Source: Bog-473 sp963717455 | GTDB lineage: Bacteria; Actinomycetota; Acidimicrobiia; Acidimicrobiales; RAAP-2 | Length of the DNA: 64,000 nt | Direction of reading: 5' to 3' | Assembly (NCBI GenBank): GCA_963717455.1 | Contig: OY970336.1 | Location: 2,480,001-2,544,000 of the forward strand | In this document: positions 35,438 to 43,983 of the stretch, in pieces | How the letters are laid out: each line of letters starts with the position of its first letter | How positions within the stretch are numbered: the first letter of the stretch is position 1 | Notes under the pieces: model-generated | What the model saw: only the letters and a program-made list of their open reading frames with translations | Told to the model about the DNA's origin: nothing | Databases searched by the model: none | Position numbers and translations under genes: made by a program

Positions 35438-36814
35438 TTACTGAAGGTCTGTCGGCCTTTCGAACGTCGGCCACACGTCGAGCAGCCGGCCGTTGCGCAC
35501 CGCGTGAAGCGAGCCGAAGTAGTCCACGCCCTCACCGCTTTGATTCGGCCACAGCAGCACATAGTCGTTGATCGATAGTGCCCCGTTCGGTGCAACGATG
35601 GCAGCGCGGCCACCTGCACGCACGTTGTCCACAACGCCGGGTGGATATATGAACGCTGGCTGGGTGCCGCTGCTGTCGGGCCAGGCCGACCCGAGCAGGT
35701 ACCACGCGTGAGCGGTGATCGGGGGTTGCGGGATCTGGGTGATGAGCTCTGACGGATAGGGGCCGATGTCCTTGAGCACCGGGGAACACTGCGTAGCCGC
35801 ACGGATGAGCCCTTGGTTGTCGAACGTCTGGAGGTAGCCGGCATACATGTACGCGGATCCCGGGCTGATCTCGTTGATTTCTGGCTTGCCCACCCAGTTT
35901 TGGTAATTGGAGCTGGCTGGGCCATTGCGGATGAGCGTCTTGGGGTTGTAGAGGTCGGCCCCCTCTTCCTCTAATTGCGCGAGGTACCTTCTGTAAAAGT
36001 CGCTTGCCGTGTTAGCGACGGAAAGGCGGTAGTTCTGATCGCCGGTCAGCGTCGCCCAGCCGTCGTAGCAGAGTGTCGCTCTGAGGCGCAGGCGGCGCTT
36101 GGCACGACGCAGTAACTTGATGGCCTCCGAGATCTCCGGCTCGAAAACAAACCCGCCGCGGCCCTCGCCGGAGTCGAACTCCAAGGCGATGTTGAGTGGT
36201 AGCTCGCGGGGAGTGGTGCGTGCGAGGCCCGCGAGATCCTCGATGTTCTCGAGCGAGCTGGCAAGAATTGTGAGGGTGTAGCTGCGCTGGCCGCTCGGCG
36301 GCTGGGAACCCAGAAACCAGCGCAGCTCTCCGCCAGTCGATGGGTAGCCCATCATCAGATCCGTGCCTGCTGGCGCAGTCGTCATGATTTGATCGACTTG
36401 GCGCAAGCGGAATACCAAGCCACGAGGCTTGGGCAGTTGGCGCATGATGTAAGCGCAGAGTTGCGGGCACTGGAACGCCTTGAGTGCTGGCCGGACATTC
36501 CAATTCTGACGATCGGCGAAGTTCTGAATCACGCTAGCGTTGCGATCGACGGCTGCCAGATCGACGAACATCAGCGGTTGCCCCTCCCCGTATCGACGAG
36601 CCAACCCTGCAAGTGCCGACATGCCCGTCGGCTTGCCGCCCTGGCCGAGAAGTCGAGCGGACCCTGTGAAGGCCGTCGGCTCGTAGGCGGGGGCAGCGAC
36701 GCCGTCGGCGCGCGCTCCGGGTCCGACCGCGGCAAACGTACTCACCGCGCCAGCCCCCGCCAACAGCTGGCGTCGGCTCAGGTGCGTCGTGGCTGAATGG
36801 GCCTCCTCATTCAT
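35438..36814 (-). CDS. Tat-exported PLP-barrel protein (alanine racemase N-terminal / D-threonine aldolase-like)
   Basis: 458 residues. A twin-arginine signal SRRQLLAGAGAVSTFAAV is at 13-30, so export in a folded state is predicted. The following domain starts LMFVDLAAVDRNASVIQNFA and RPALKAFQCPQLC. This is the fold-type III PLP barrel pattern, with the Schiff-base Lys in the RPxxK position (near 109). Such enzymes handle D-amino acids or D-threo-hydroxy amino acids. The C-terminal half has WYLLGSAWPDS and AAIVAPNGALS, like the metal-binding domain of D-threonine aldolases. An exported member is unusual; the substrate is unknown. Confidence 0.75.
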   Translation of the reverse strand: MNEEAHSATTHLSRRQLLAGAGAVSTFAAVGPGARADGVAAPAYEPTAFTGSARLLGQGGKPTGMSALAGLARRYGEGQPLMFVDLAAVDRNASVIQNFADRQNWNVRPALKAFQCPQLCAYIMRQLPKPRGLVFRLRQVDQIMTTAPAGTDLMMGYPSTGGELRWFLGSQPPSGQRSYTLTILASSLENIEDLAGLARTTPRELPLNIALEFDSGEGRGGFVFEPEISEAIKLLRRAKRRLRLRATLCYDGWATLTGDQNYRLSVANTASDFYRRYLAQLEEEGADLYNPKTLIRNGPASSNYQNWVGKPEINEISPGSAYMYAGYLQTFDNQGLIRAATQCSPVLKDIGPYPSELITQIPQPPITAHAWYLLGSAWPDSSGTQPAFIYPPGVVDNVRAGGRAAIVAPNGALSINDYVLLWPNQSGEGVDYFGSLHAVRNGRLLDVWPTFERPTDLQ

Positions 36815-36847
36815 TGCGCTAGTCCCCGGACCCGCACGGCGCAGCCG

Positions 36848-37193
36848 TCAAGCGCGCGCTTTGCCGGCCTTCGGAGCTCCGGCGGCGGCTTTGCTGGCCT
36901 TCGGAGCCCCGTTGACCGCTGCTCGTCTCGGCCTTGAGGTCCCTGCCTCCGAACCCAGAGCGCCGTGACTCGCCTTTACGATCTTCTCCGCAAGCTGGGT
37001 CGAGGCGCCGACAAGCTGCTCTGTCATCTTGAATGCCGAATCGATGCGGGCCGTTGTCTGCACCCGCGTCGGGAAATGCCCCATTTACGGTGTCAAGGAA
37101 CTTCCGTACCGATTCAAGTGCGTTGTTCCCGGTATCACGAAACGACTCGATGATCCGATCAACGCTGCCCGACCCAGTCTCTGTGCTGGTCAT
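36848..37193 (-). pseudogene. Phasin-like small protein with a frameshift in a G run
   Basis: ATG 37193 follows a GGGAGG ribosome-binding site and encodes RIIESFRDTGNNALESVRKF. Near 37075 an extra G in a GGGG run shifts the frame. Skipping it gives a continuous 114-residue protein with HFPTRVQTTARIDSAFKM, TQLAEKIVKASHGALG and an Ala/Lys/Pro tail (GAPKASKAAAGAPKAGKARA). Helical amphipathic body plus basic tail resembles phasin- or histone-H1-like granule or DNA proteins; this is tentative. It could also be a sequencing error in the homopolymer. Confidence 0.55.
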
Positions 37194-37256
37194 AGGGTCC
37201 TCCCATCTCTTGGGGCCCTGATTCGCTATATGGCTATGCAGTCATGGCAGAGCCAA

Positions 37257-37472
37257 TTACGCTGCTGCCGACGATCGATGGTCACCAGTAGATTCGTGGC
37301 GACGCGATTCCGCATATTCCAGCAGCGCCAGACCGGCAGGCCGACCGAAGATTCCGCCCAGCGCATCGAATCCGAATGTGGCCTCCCGCCCGGCGCAAGC
37401 GAACTCGTCTCTGATATCGGCGTCGTCTCGATCGGGTGAGACCAACCCATCAGTGCCAAGGTATTCAATCAT
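37257..37472 (-). CDS. Small protein of unknown function
   Basis: About 71 residues starting MIEYLGTDGLVSPDRDDADI. It was chosen because a strong AGAGGAGGTG ribosome-binding site precedes the ATG at 37472. The protein is acidic with no membrane segment and no recognised domain. It lies between two broken genes, and its start overlaps the end of the PPOX remnant. Confidence 0.4.
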   Translation of the reverse strand: MIEYLGTDGLVSPDRDDADIRDEFACAGREATFGFDALGGIFGRPAGLALLEYAESRRHESTGDHRSSAAA

Positions 37473-37973
37473 CACCCACCTCCTCTCGGGGGGTGATTTC
37501 CCCATTGTCGGCTTAGCCCCACAACGACAAATCGCATAGGGTCGAATTGCCCTTTGCCACCGGGAAGAAGATTGGCGGTGGTCATCGGGGAGCGGGAACC
37601 TGGCAGGGCAGCCGAAAGGATGGCCGCCTGCAAGTCCGCCGTCGGCTGGATGCTCTCGGCACGGCTTCGGACGAAGAACTCGTCATCGACGTCCTCCGGA
37701 GAGAACGCGTGAAGAGCGAACCGCGGATCGTGTGAAGATCCGCACCCTTCGGTGAATTGCGCAAGATGTAGGCCCACAGACCGCCCTCGGCGACGATCGG
37801 ACAGAAGGCGTGGACCCGGGGGCCTCCATCCGCTCGAACGGTGGCAGGTATCCCATTGGCGGTCCGTACTGGTAGAGCAGCGCCCTGCCCTTGCTCGCCA
37901 ACTGAGGAGAAGCAGCCTCGAACTCGGCCCAAGTCGCCAATCCGCGTTCCTTTCCGTCGAGGTGATCCGACAT
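37472..37973 (-). pseudogene. Pyridoxamine 5'-phosphate oxidase-fold protein, frameshifted
   Basis: Three frames together give one protein. MSDHLDGKERGLATWAEFEA starts at ATG 37973. ATVRADGGPRVHAFCPIVAE continues in a second frame. DPRFALHAFSPEDVDDEFFV closes in a third. The middle and end match the FMN-binding split barrel of PPOX-like proteins (PRVH...P, then D-x-RxALH..P...DDEF..G/SRA). At least two indels disrupt it. Family members reduce F420 or FMN cofactors or degrade heme; none is supported here. Confidence 0.65.
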
Positions 37974-38231
37974 CGAGCGTAGCGATCCCTCAGGCCAAGG
38001 CCCCTGAACCGGCCAGCGAACGGGGACATCTCGTGTTATCCGAGGTTGCTCATCCGCACCTGTTGAGTTGACGCGGGCCGAGTCTGAGGCGTTCCGCGCC
38101 GCCGTCAGCGTGGAGATTCTCCGTGTGGAGGATCCGGTCCGGCCTCTGTTCGCGACCGCAGCTCCATTTCCTACAGACAGCCGCCGACACTTTGAGAGCC
38201 GATTCGTACAGCGCCGCCGTACGCTTCATCC

Positions 38232-38417
38232 ATGACAGACCTACGAGCAGTTGCAGCGGAAGCGGCCGAGGCCGACCAACGAGTTGAGCCGATCATGATC
38301 CACCATCCCGAAGGAGGTGAACTGCACACGCTCGCCTTCGCCGTTCACGCCCTGGCGACATGCGTCGTCACGCTGGCCGATGAGATCGAGAGGCTGAAGC
38401 TCAAGAGGCAGAGCTGA
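38232..38417 (+). CDS. Small helical protein of unknown function
   Basis: 61 residues, MTDLRAVAAEAAEADQRVEP to EIERLKLKRQS. A hydrophobic, Ala/Val/Thr-rich helix (about 36-52) is followed by a charged amphipathic end. Codon use looks coding, with G/C-rich third positions. No clear ribosome-binding site precedes it and no family is recognised. Confidence 0.4.
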   Translation: MTDLRAVAAEAAEADQRVEPIMIHHPEGGELHTLAFAVHALATCVVTLADEIERLKLKRQS

Positions 38418-38558
38418 GTTGACCATCGCCGCCGGACGACCCCGGCGGTCGTTCTGCGTCCGTCCTCACCCCGACCCGGCGAAGTGGACAGTGCCAAAGA
38501 ACATGCAGACGGATGTTCGGGGACAGTCCGACCAGTAACCTGCCGGTTCTCTGACGCA

Positions 38559-38585
38559 GGGGTCTCCGCCATGGGCGGAGACCCC
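38559..38585. terminator. Perfect 12-bp hairpin upstream of the ABM-like gene
   Basis: GGGGTCTCCGCC and GGCGGAGACCCC flank a 3-nt loop, followed by CCTTCCCCC. The stem is perfect. It lies about 140 bp after the 61-residue gene and 100 bp before the next ATG. It may terminate the former or act in the leader of the latter. Confidence 0.6.
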
Positions 38586-38686
38586 CTTCCCCCGGACCCG
38601 AGGCCGTTCCCAGAGGCTCGACGAGAGCCACGGGTATAGCGTTTTTTCCGCGGCCGAAATGGTGTCCGCAACAGGAAGGGAGTGCG

Positions 38687-39289
38687 ATGTACACACGTTT
38701 GATTACCTGGACAAATGCCACCAATATCGATGGTGGAATCGATTACTTGCGTGGCACAGCGCTCCCGCTCATTCACCAGCAAAAGGGCTACCGGGGCCTG
38801 AGCGCAACTGTTGACCGATCGACGGGGAGGTTGCACATCCTTTCGATCTGGGAGAGCGAAGCGGACCGCGACGCAAGTGACGGCGCAATGAGCAAAGCGC
38901 GCGACGAAGCCACTGAAATCATCGGAGGGACTATGCAAGTTGAGAGGCTTGAAGAACTGGCGTCCGAGGTCGTGAAACCACCCGTGGCAGGGTCAGCACT
39001 CATGGTTTCGCCGTTCAGCATGGACCCGGCGACGATTGATGAGAATCTCAGCTTCTTCAAGAACGAAATCGTGCCTCAAATCAAGGCTGCTCCCGGTTTC
39101 TGCTCCCTGCGCAACATGGTCAATCGCGACACGGGTGAAGGATACGTAGGAACTGTCTGGGCCGACAGGGCTGCCTTGGACAAGCAAGCCGAAGGAGCCG
39201 CTGTTGCGCGGCGCAAGGCTGCGAGCGCGCGCGGGATTACCTTCGGTGAAATCCGCCATCTGGAGTTCGTTCTGGTCGACTCTCCGTAG
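38687..39289 (+). CDS. Dimeric alpha/beta-barrel (antibiotic-biosynthesis-monooxygenase-like) tandem-domain protein
   Basis: 200 residues in two similar halves. The first has YTRLITWTNATNIDGGIDYL, GYRGLSATVDRSTGRLHILS and WESEADRDAS. The second has SALMVSPFSMD, GFCSLRNMVNRDTGEGYVG and WADRAALDKQ. Each is a ferredoxin-like ABM fold, so a single chain could form the barrel usually made by two subunits. No catalytic function can be assigned. AGGAAGGGAG precedes the ATG as a ribosome-binding site. Confidence 0.75.
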   Translation: MYTRLITWTNATNIDGGIDYLRGTALPLIHQQKGYRGLSATVDRSTGRLHILSIWESEADRDASDGAMSKARDEATEIIGGTMQVERLEELASEVVKPPVAGSALMVSPFSMDPATIDENLSFFKNEIVPQIKAAPGFCSLRNMVNRDTGEGYVGTVWADRAALDKQAEGAAVARRKAASARGITFGEIRHLEFVLVDSP

Positions 39290-39547
39290 ACGTCCGGGCG
39301 GAGATATCAGCTGTGCAGGCGGATGCGCGTTGTGGGACGCCCGGTGGCTCACCCGATTCGTCTGCGAACCGTGGGAGCGGAGTCGAACGTTCGTCCCATC
39401 CCTGGGTAGCCCCGATGTGCCGCAGGGTGGCACCCCATCCCGACGGACTGGGGCTCGCCCAACCGGGTTGGGACCTTCGCCTCTTGGCCTTTCGTGGGTG
39501 CGAGCCGAAGGTGGGTGATAGCAGCAATCAGAAGTCGGAGGCACGAG

Positions 39548-39922
39548 ATGGTGGAGAATGCATATGAATCAGTCGTACGACGGGCGTACCAGGATTTTGA
39601 GTCGAGCGACCTGGACCTATTAGGGACTGTCATGGCACAGGACGTCGTGTGGCATGAGCCAGGACGAAGCAGCCTCTCCGGTGACTACAAGGGCCCGGAG
39701 GCCGTGCTTGGCTTCCTCAGGCGCCTGAAGGAACAGAGCGGTGGGACATTCAACATTGAGATCCTGGAAGTAGTGAGTCAACCGGAGCGGGCCGTGGTCT
39801 TCCAAAGGGAGACGGCAAAAAGGGAGGGCAACGTCCTGGACGTTATTGCAGCGGTCGACTTCGAGATCCATCACTCAAAGATCACCGAGGTGACCGTCTA
39901 CCAGGCCGATACCTATCCCTGA
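39548..39922 (+). CDS. SnoaL/NTF2-like protein
   Basis: 124 residues. ESVVRRAYQDFESSDLDLLG followed by QDVVWHEPGRSSLSGDYKG is the classic NTF2-like start, with a conserved helix, then W-H and G-x-x-A-V-L-x-F-L. It ends in IAAVDFEIHHSKITEVTVYQ. The cone fold binds small molecules; a ketosteroid-isomerase/SnoaL-like or polyketide role is only possible. TCGGAGGCACGAG precedes the ATG at 39548 as a strong ribosome-binding site. Confidence 0.8.
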   Translation: MVENAYESVVRRAYQDFESSDLDLLGTVMAQDVVWHEPGRSSLSGDYKGPEAVLGFLRRLKEQSGGTFNIEILEVVSQPERAVVFQRETAKREGNVLDVIAAVDFEIHHSKITEVTVYQADTYP

Positions 39923-39987
39923 TAATTCGTCCGGCCTCTGAACACACGGTGCGCGCGTCCACGTAAAAAGCCCTCCCGCCTGGAAGA

Positions 39988-41403
39988 ATGTTTGTCGCTG
40001 AACACACATTCCAACCAGAACCGGAGGGCTCCTTGAAAGTGCACGCTAGTCGCTCGGTCCGTCGCGCCAAAGTGATACCCGACGGCAAGAACCTCGTGTC
40101 CCATGCCGGTGCCGCCCTCTTGGCCGAACTGGCCGATCGCGCCGGGTTGACCGAGGCCATGTCGGTGGCCATGGCCGAGTGCGGAATCAACTGGCACACC
40201 CACGATCCCGGTGTCGTGCTCACGCACTTGGCCGTCGCCATCGCGGACGGTGCGGACTGCCTGGCCGACATCGCCGCGCTCAAAGAACAAGAAGAGCTCT
40301 TCGGCCCGGTGGCCTCGGTGGCGACTGCTTGGCGGGCCGTGCACGCGACGGCCTCGGTCGAGCTACGAGCCATCCCCCTCGCCCTGGCCGCCGCCCGTCA
40401 GCGCGTCTGGACCGCCGAGCCTCCAGTCGGCCCGATGATCTGGGACTTCGACTCGACCCTGCTCAACGTGCACTCGGAGAAGGAGGATGCCGCCCCCACC
40501 TACAAGCACGGCTTCGGGTTCAACCCCTTGGGCGTGTGGTGCGACAACACCAAGGAGCCCTTGGCCGCCATGCTGCGGCCGGGAAACGCCGCCCCCAACG
40601 ACACCGACGACCACCTTGAACTGCTCGAACAGACCGTCCGTGCCGTGCCCGCTGAGTATGCCCTCGGCCATGAAGAGGGCGACGACCCCGCACTGGTGGT
40701 CCACCCCATCTTGGTCCGGGCCGACTCGGCCGGGGCCACCCACCGCTTCGTCGCCTCCCTCTCAGAGGCCAACTTCGACTACTCGATTGGCTTCCCCATC
40801 AGCGGTTCTGTGCGTGACGCCCTACTCTTGGCCCAAGAACAGGACTGGGTGCGCGCCCGTGAGCTCGAAGGGGAGATCCGAGCGGGCGCCGAGGTCATCG
40901 AGCTGAGCGATCTCTACGAGGTGGCCGGCTGGCCCGCCGACATGCGGGTGATCTGTCGGCGCGAGCGTCCCCATCCGGGCGCCCAGCTCTCCCTCTTCGA
41001 CACGCACGCCGGGTGGCGCCACACCTGCTTCATCACCAACACGGAGGGACCCGACATCGCGGCGCTCGAGCTGCGCCACCGCGGCCACGCCCGCGTCGAG
41101 GACCGCGGGCGCGCCTGGAAGGCCTGCGGCCTTTCCAACCTGCCCTTCGAGGGCTTCTGCGCCAACGAGGCCTGGGTAGCGGTCAGCCTGATCGCCGGCG
41201 CACTGTTGGCCTGGAGCCAAATGACGTGTTTCGACGGCGCACTGGCCAAGGCCGAACCCAAGACCATGCGCTACCGCGTCCTCCATGTCGCCGCGGTTCT
41301 CGCTCACCGCGGGCGGGACCTCATCGTCCATCTCGACGAGAGCTGGCCTTGGGCCAGCGAACTGGCCACCGCCTTCACGCGTCTACGCGCCGCGTTCCCA
41401 TAG
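39988..41403 (+). CDS. IS1380-family transposase
   Basis: 471-residue DDE transposase. HASRSVRRAKVIPDGKNLVS begins the conserved part. MIWDFDSTLLNVHSEKEDAA (first Asp), YKHGFGFNPLGVWCDNTKEP and LRPGNAAPNDTDDHLELL are IS1380 hallmarks. The C-terminus contains WSQMTCFDGALAKAEPKTMR. The frame is intact. Element ends could not be fixed: no convincing inverted repeats were found around 39923-39987 or 41404-41560. Confidence 0.9.
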   Translation: MFVAEHTFQPEPEGSLKVHASRSVRRAKVIPDGKNLVSHAGAALLAELADRAGLTEAMSVAMAECGINWHTHDPGVVLTHLAVAIADGADCLADIAALKEQEELFGPVASVATAWRAVHATASVELRAIPLALAAARQRVWTAEPPVGPMIWDFDSTLLNVHSEKEDAAPTYKHGFGFNPLGVWCDNTKEPLAAMLRPGNAAPNDTDDHLELLEQTVRAVPAEYALGHEEGDDPALVVHPILVRADSAGATHRFVASLSEANFDYSIGFPISGSVRDALLLAQEQDWVRARELEGEIRAGAEVIELSDLYEVAGWPADMRVICRRERPHPGAQLSLFDTHAGWRHTCFITNTEGPDIAALELRHRGHARVEDRGRAWKACGLSNLPFEGFCANEAWVAVSLIAGALLAWSQMTCFDGALAKAEPKTMRYRVLHVAAVLAHRGRDLIVHLDESWPWASELATAFTRLRAAFP

Positions 41404-41767
41404 CGCGACGGGTCCAGACGTCCGACCCCGAAGCGATCCCGCAGGGCGTGACACGACGAGACTGAACGAGGACCCCTAACCCCTCACGCCCATTGTGCGC
41501 TCACGGGGCCGTCAACAACTCTCCACCGCGAATTGACCAAGTCGGAGCGGTCGCGCCAGAGGTCGGACGAATGATCGAGGCTATCAGTTCGATGAGTTCT
41601 GGGGAGACTGATCGCCCTAAATCGAATACTGCCGTTCTACCGGCTGAGGCACCTCCGGACAGACCAGCGAGCTTGCAAAGGGCGAATGAACAGGGCCGCA
41701 ATGAGGTCGGCGGGGTTGGGGCATGTTGTTGCGCAATATTCCCCGAACGCGGGTCCAGAAGTCTGCG
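41404..41767. other. Gene-free stretch after the IS1380 transposase
   Basis: No supported gene. It probably includes the right end of the IS1380 element, but I could not place it. Confidence 0.4.
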
Positions 41768-42172
41768 TCAGACGCGGTTGCGTCGTCTGCCGTTCTTCAA
41801 CAAGCTGAGCACGACTCGCACCACACTGAGACTCGCCAGCGCGATCAAGGTCGCATCGAATGCTGGGACCCACCGGACCTGGTCACCCTTTACGACGTAG
41901 ACCCCCACGGGCAGGACCAGGCCGCCGAACCCGCCACCTGTGCCGGTTGGCGGCTGGCTATCGGGTGGGGCGCCCTTCGCCGATTCCGCTGTCTCGATAG
42001 CTTGGGTGTGTGCGGTGCCCGGTGGCTTGATCGGCCCTTCACCGCCTCCGCCCCCACCCGCCACGAGTGCTACGGGAATGATAAGAAGCCCTTCGCGCTC
42101 ATAGGCTGCACCGAAGGAACGTCGCACCGATAGGTTCTCAGCCATTCTGTCCAGCAGCTCTCGGGTATTCAC
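41768..42172 (-). CDS. GerW/YtfJ-family sporulation-like protein
   Basis: 134 residues. RRSFGAAYEREGLLIIPVAL, a Gly-rich segment, and then GGGFGGLVLPVGVYVVKGDQ and VRWVPAFD match the GerW (YtfJ) domain. A C-terminal hydrophobic helix (ALASLSVVRVVLSLL) and a basic end suggest membrane attachment. In Bacillus the protein is needed for germination of coat-defective spores. Actinobacterial copies are of unknown role. GTG 42172 follows a GGAAGG ribosome-binding site. Confidence 0.75.
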   Translation of the reverse strand: MNTRELLDRMAENLSVRRSFGAAYEREGLLIIPVALVAGGGGGGEGPIKPPGTAHTQAIETAESAKGAPPDSQPPTGTGGGFGGLVLPVGVYVVKGDQVRWVPAFDATLIALASLSVVRVVLSLLKNGRRRNRV

Positions 42173-42993
42173 GGCTCGGCCTTCCTTTCCTTCCTGCCCG
42201 GTTGGGCGACTGTGTAGTTGTGAGTCTGCCCGCCTCGGGCATTTGGCTCACGGAGGCCGACCGTAGACCCGGCCTGCGTTAGCGTCACCCCCGTTGTGAC
42301 CCTGCCAGGGCGAGCCGGGCCGAAGTCTGGTGAGCGATGATGCCGGACGCGTCCGATGACGCTCCGCTCCCGCTTCGAGGACTGCCCGGTACCCGCCTGG
42401 CCCGAGCCCGGGAACCGAATCACATTGCCCCCGGAGGTTGGTCTGGCGCGCTCCTTCCCGACGATATGGGCGCTCCCGGTGCCCGTCCAAGGGGCAGGTC
42501 TGGTGAGCGCTCTGGGTGTCAGCTCGGCGAGCGGCGAAGGGTACCGCGACGTAGGTCAGCCAGGTCAGTCGGACGTTGTGTCGTCGGAGGATGTCTTGTC
42601 GGAGGATGTCTTGTCGCCATGGAGCCAACGGTGAATGGGACGACGGGGTCGTTGCTTGTCGCCGTATATCAAGCGGTGAATGGGGCGACGAGGTTGACGT
42701 CCACCTTTTGAAGGCTCGGCCGGGTTGCTCATGGCCATCCCTCCTTGCAGCGTTACTGAACTCCGGGATTAGTATCCCCCAAGCCTATCGTCAGCCCGCC
42801 ACCAACTTCTGTGCTAGGGGCGAAAGTCCCAGGGGGATAAGGGCCTGGCAGCCATATGGAGGAAGCCAGGTCAACCCACCCGAAAATGCCGTGATGCCGA
42901 TTCGGGAAACGTGTCGGCCAACTAGCCCCGAAGTGCTGTGCCGTACGGTGGCACCCACATCCGCTGCATGCCGCTCGGCGAAGCGGCTGGCCA
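42173..42993. other. Intergenic region with tandem repeat and structured segment
   Basis: No supported gene. It holds a 15-bp tandem duplication of TCGGAGGATGTCTTG (42584-42598 and 42599-42613). The related blocks GTGAATGGGACGACG and GTGAATGGGGCGACG lie just after it. A highly self-complementary segment at 42811-42955 is described separately. Confidence 0.5.
42811..42955 (+). ncRNA. Possible structured RNA (group II intron-like domain I fragment)
   Basis: Starts GTGCTAGGGGCGAAAGTCCC. Visible pairings are CTGGC with GCCAG (about 42844-42869), and CCCGAA with TTCGGG enclosing AATGCCGTGATGCCGA. GGAGGAAGCC, GTCAACCC and GGGAAACG resemble conserved single-stranded bits of bacterial group II intron domain I. 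No reverse transcriptase gene and no clear domain V follow, so at most this is a fragment. Confidence 0.3.
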
Positions 42994-43983
42994 TTAGGTT
43001 TCGACGTGGGCGGCCAGGAATCGACGGATCTCGTCAGTTAGCTCCTCGTCCTCAGGTGCACCGAAGAACCCGCCGTGAGGCATGGCCTCGAATACGTGTA
43101 GTTGGGCATCGACCCCGCCTGCACGAAGCTTTCGGTGCATCCGAACGGTATTGGACAAGAACAAGTCTCGGGTTCCAGCTTGCAGAAAGGTCGGCGGGAA
43201 CGGGGCGGTCAGGTCACCGAACAGTGGAGATAGGTAGGGGTGTCGCAGATCGTGGTCACCGGCATACAGGGCGATGGAGTCGGCCAGGCTCTCGGTCAGC
43301 ACGTTGTCGATACCCAGATTTGTTTGGAAGGAGTCGCCGGACTCGGTCAGGTCGGCTTCGGGTGTGAGCAGGATGAGTGCCACCGGGAGAGGCAGTCCTT
43401 CGTCGCGCGCACGCAACATCAGAGCGGCGGCCAGGTTGCCACCTGCCGAACCCCCGCCCACCACGATCTGTTCGGGTGCCCGAACATCGAGCAGACCGCG
43501 GAAGACGGCAAGGACGTCATCAAGTGCGGCTGGATAGGGATGGTCGGGGGGCATCCGATAATCGACGGACCACGTCTGCATCTGCACCTGAGCCGCCATC
43601 CTTCGTGCCATCACTTCGCACGCCTCGCCGCTGCCCATCACCAGTGAACCGCCGTGGATGTCCAAGTAGATCGGCTGCGTGTCACCCTCGTCCACACCCT
43701 CTGGGGTGACCACGAATACGGGTACTCCTCCGACCGATCTGGATTGAACGGACGAGCGGAGGTGTTCGACCTGTGCACCCATGAAAGCGACGAGCAACTC
43801 GTCAGTCTCTTTGATCAGGGCCCGCCATCCGGCGATGTCCCTTGGGACGAGGCGTTCAGCACCGCCACCGAACATGTCCATGCCGAGGAATTGCTGGGCT
43901 TGCTCGCTGACAGATGTTGGCACCGGGATGAACCGGATGACTTCACGCCCGGCGGTACCGCGCCCTTCGCCATCCGGCATCAT
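42994..43983 (-). CDS. Alpha/beta hydrolase, hormone-sensitive-lipase-like
   Basis: 329 residues. The oxyanion motif HGGS is in YLDIHGGSLVMGSGE. The nucleophile elbow is GGGSAGGNLAAA (Ser near 186). The acid lies in AGTRDLFLSN and the His in AMPHGGFFGAP near the end. This is the HSL/esterase family (block H acetyl-hydrolases); HGGS replaces the common HGGG. A GGGAG ribosome-binding site precedes the tandem ATG at 43983/43980. Cytosolic; short-chain esters are likely substrates. Confidence 0.88.
   Translation of the reverse strand: MMPDGEGRGTAGREVIRFIPVPTSVSEQAQQFLGMDMFGGGAERLVPRDIAGWRALIKETDELLVAFMGAQVEHLRSSVQSRSVGGVPVFVVTPEGVDEGDTQPIYLDIHGGSLVMGSGEACEVMARRMAAQVQMQTWSVDYRMPPDHPYPAALDDVLAVFRGLLDVRAPEQIVVGGGSAGGNLAAALMLRARDEGLPLPVALILLTPEADLTESGDSFQTNLGIDNVLTESLADSIALYAGDHDLRHPYLSPLFGDLTAPFPPTFLQAGTRDLFLSNTVRMHRKLRAGGVDAQLHVFEAMPHGGFFGAPEDEELTDEIRRFLAAHVET

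Noticed and set aside
39375..39395. TCGAACGTTCGT palindrome that looks like a LexA box
   Set aside because: The half-sites CGAAC and GTTCG directly overlap without the 4-bp spacer seen in the other boxes.
39923..41560. Inverted repeats for the IS1380 element
   Set aside because: Only 6-7-bp matches around AATTCG could be found, which is not enough to fix the ends.
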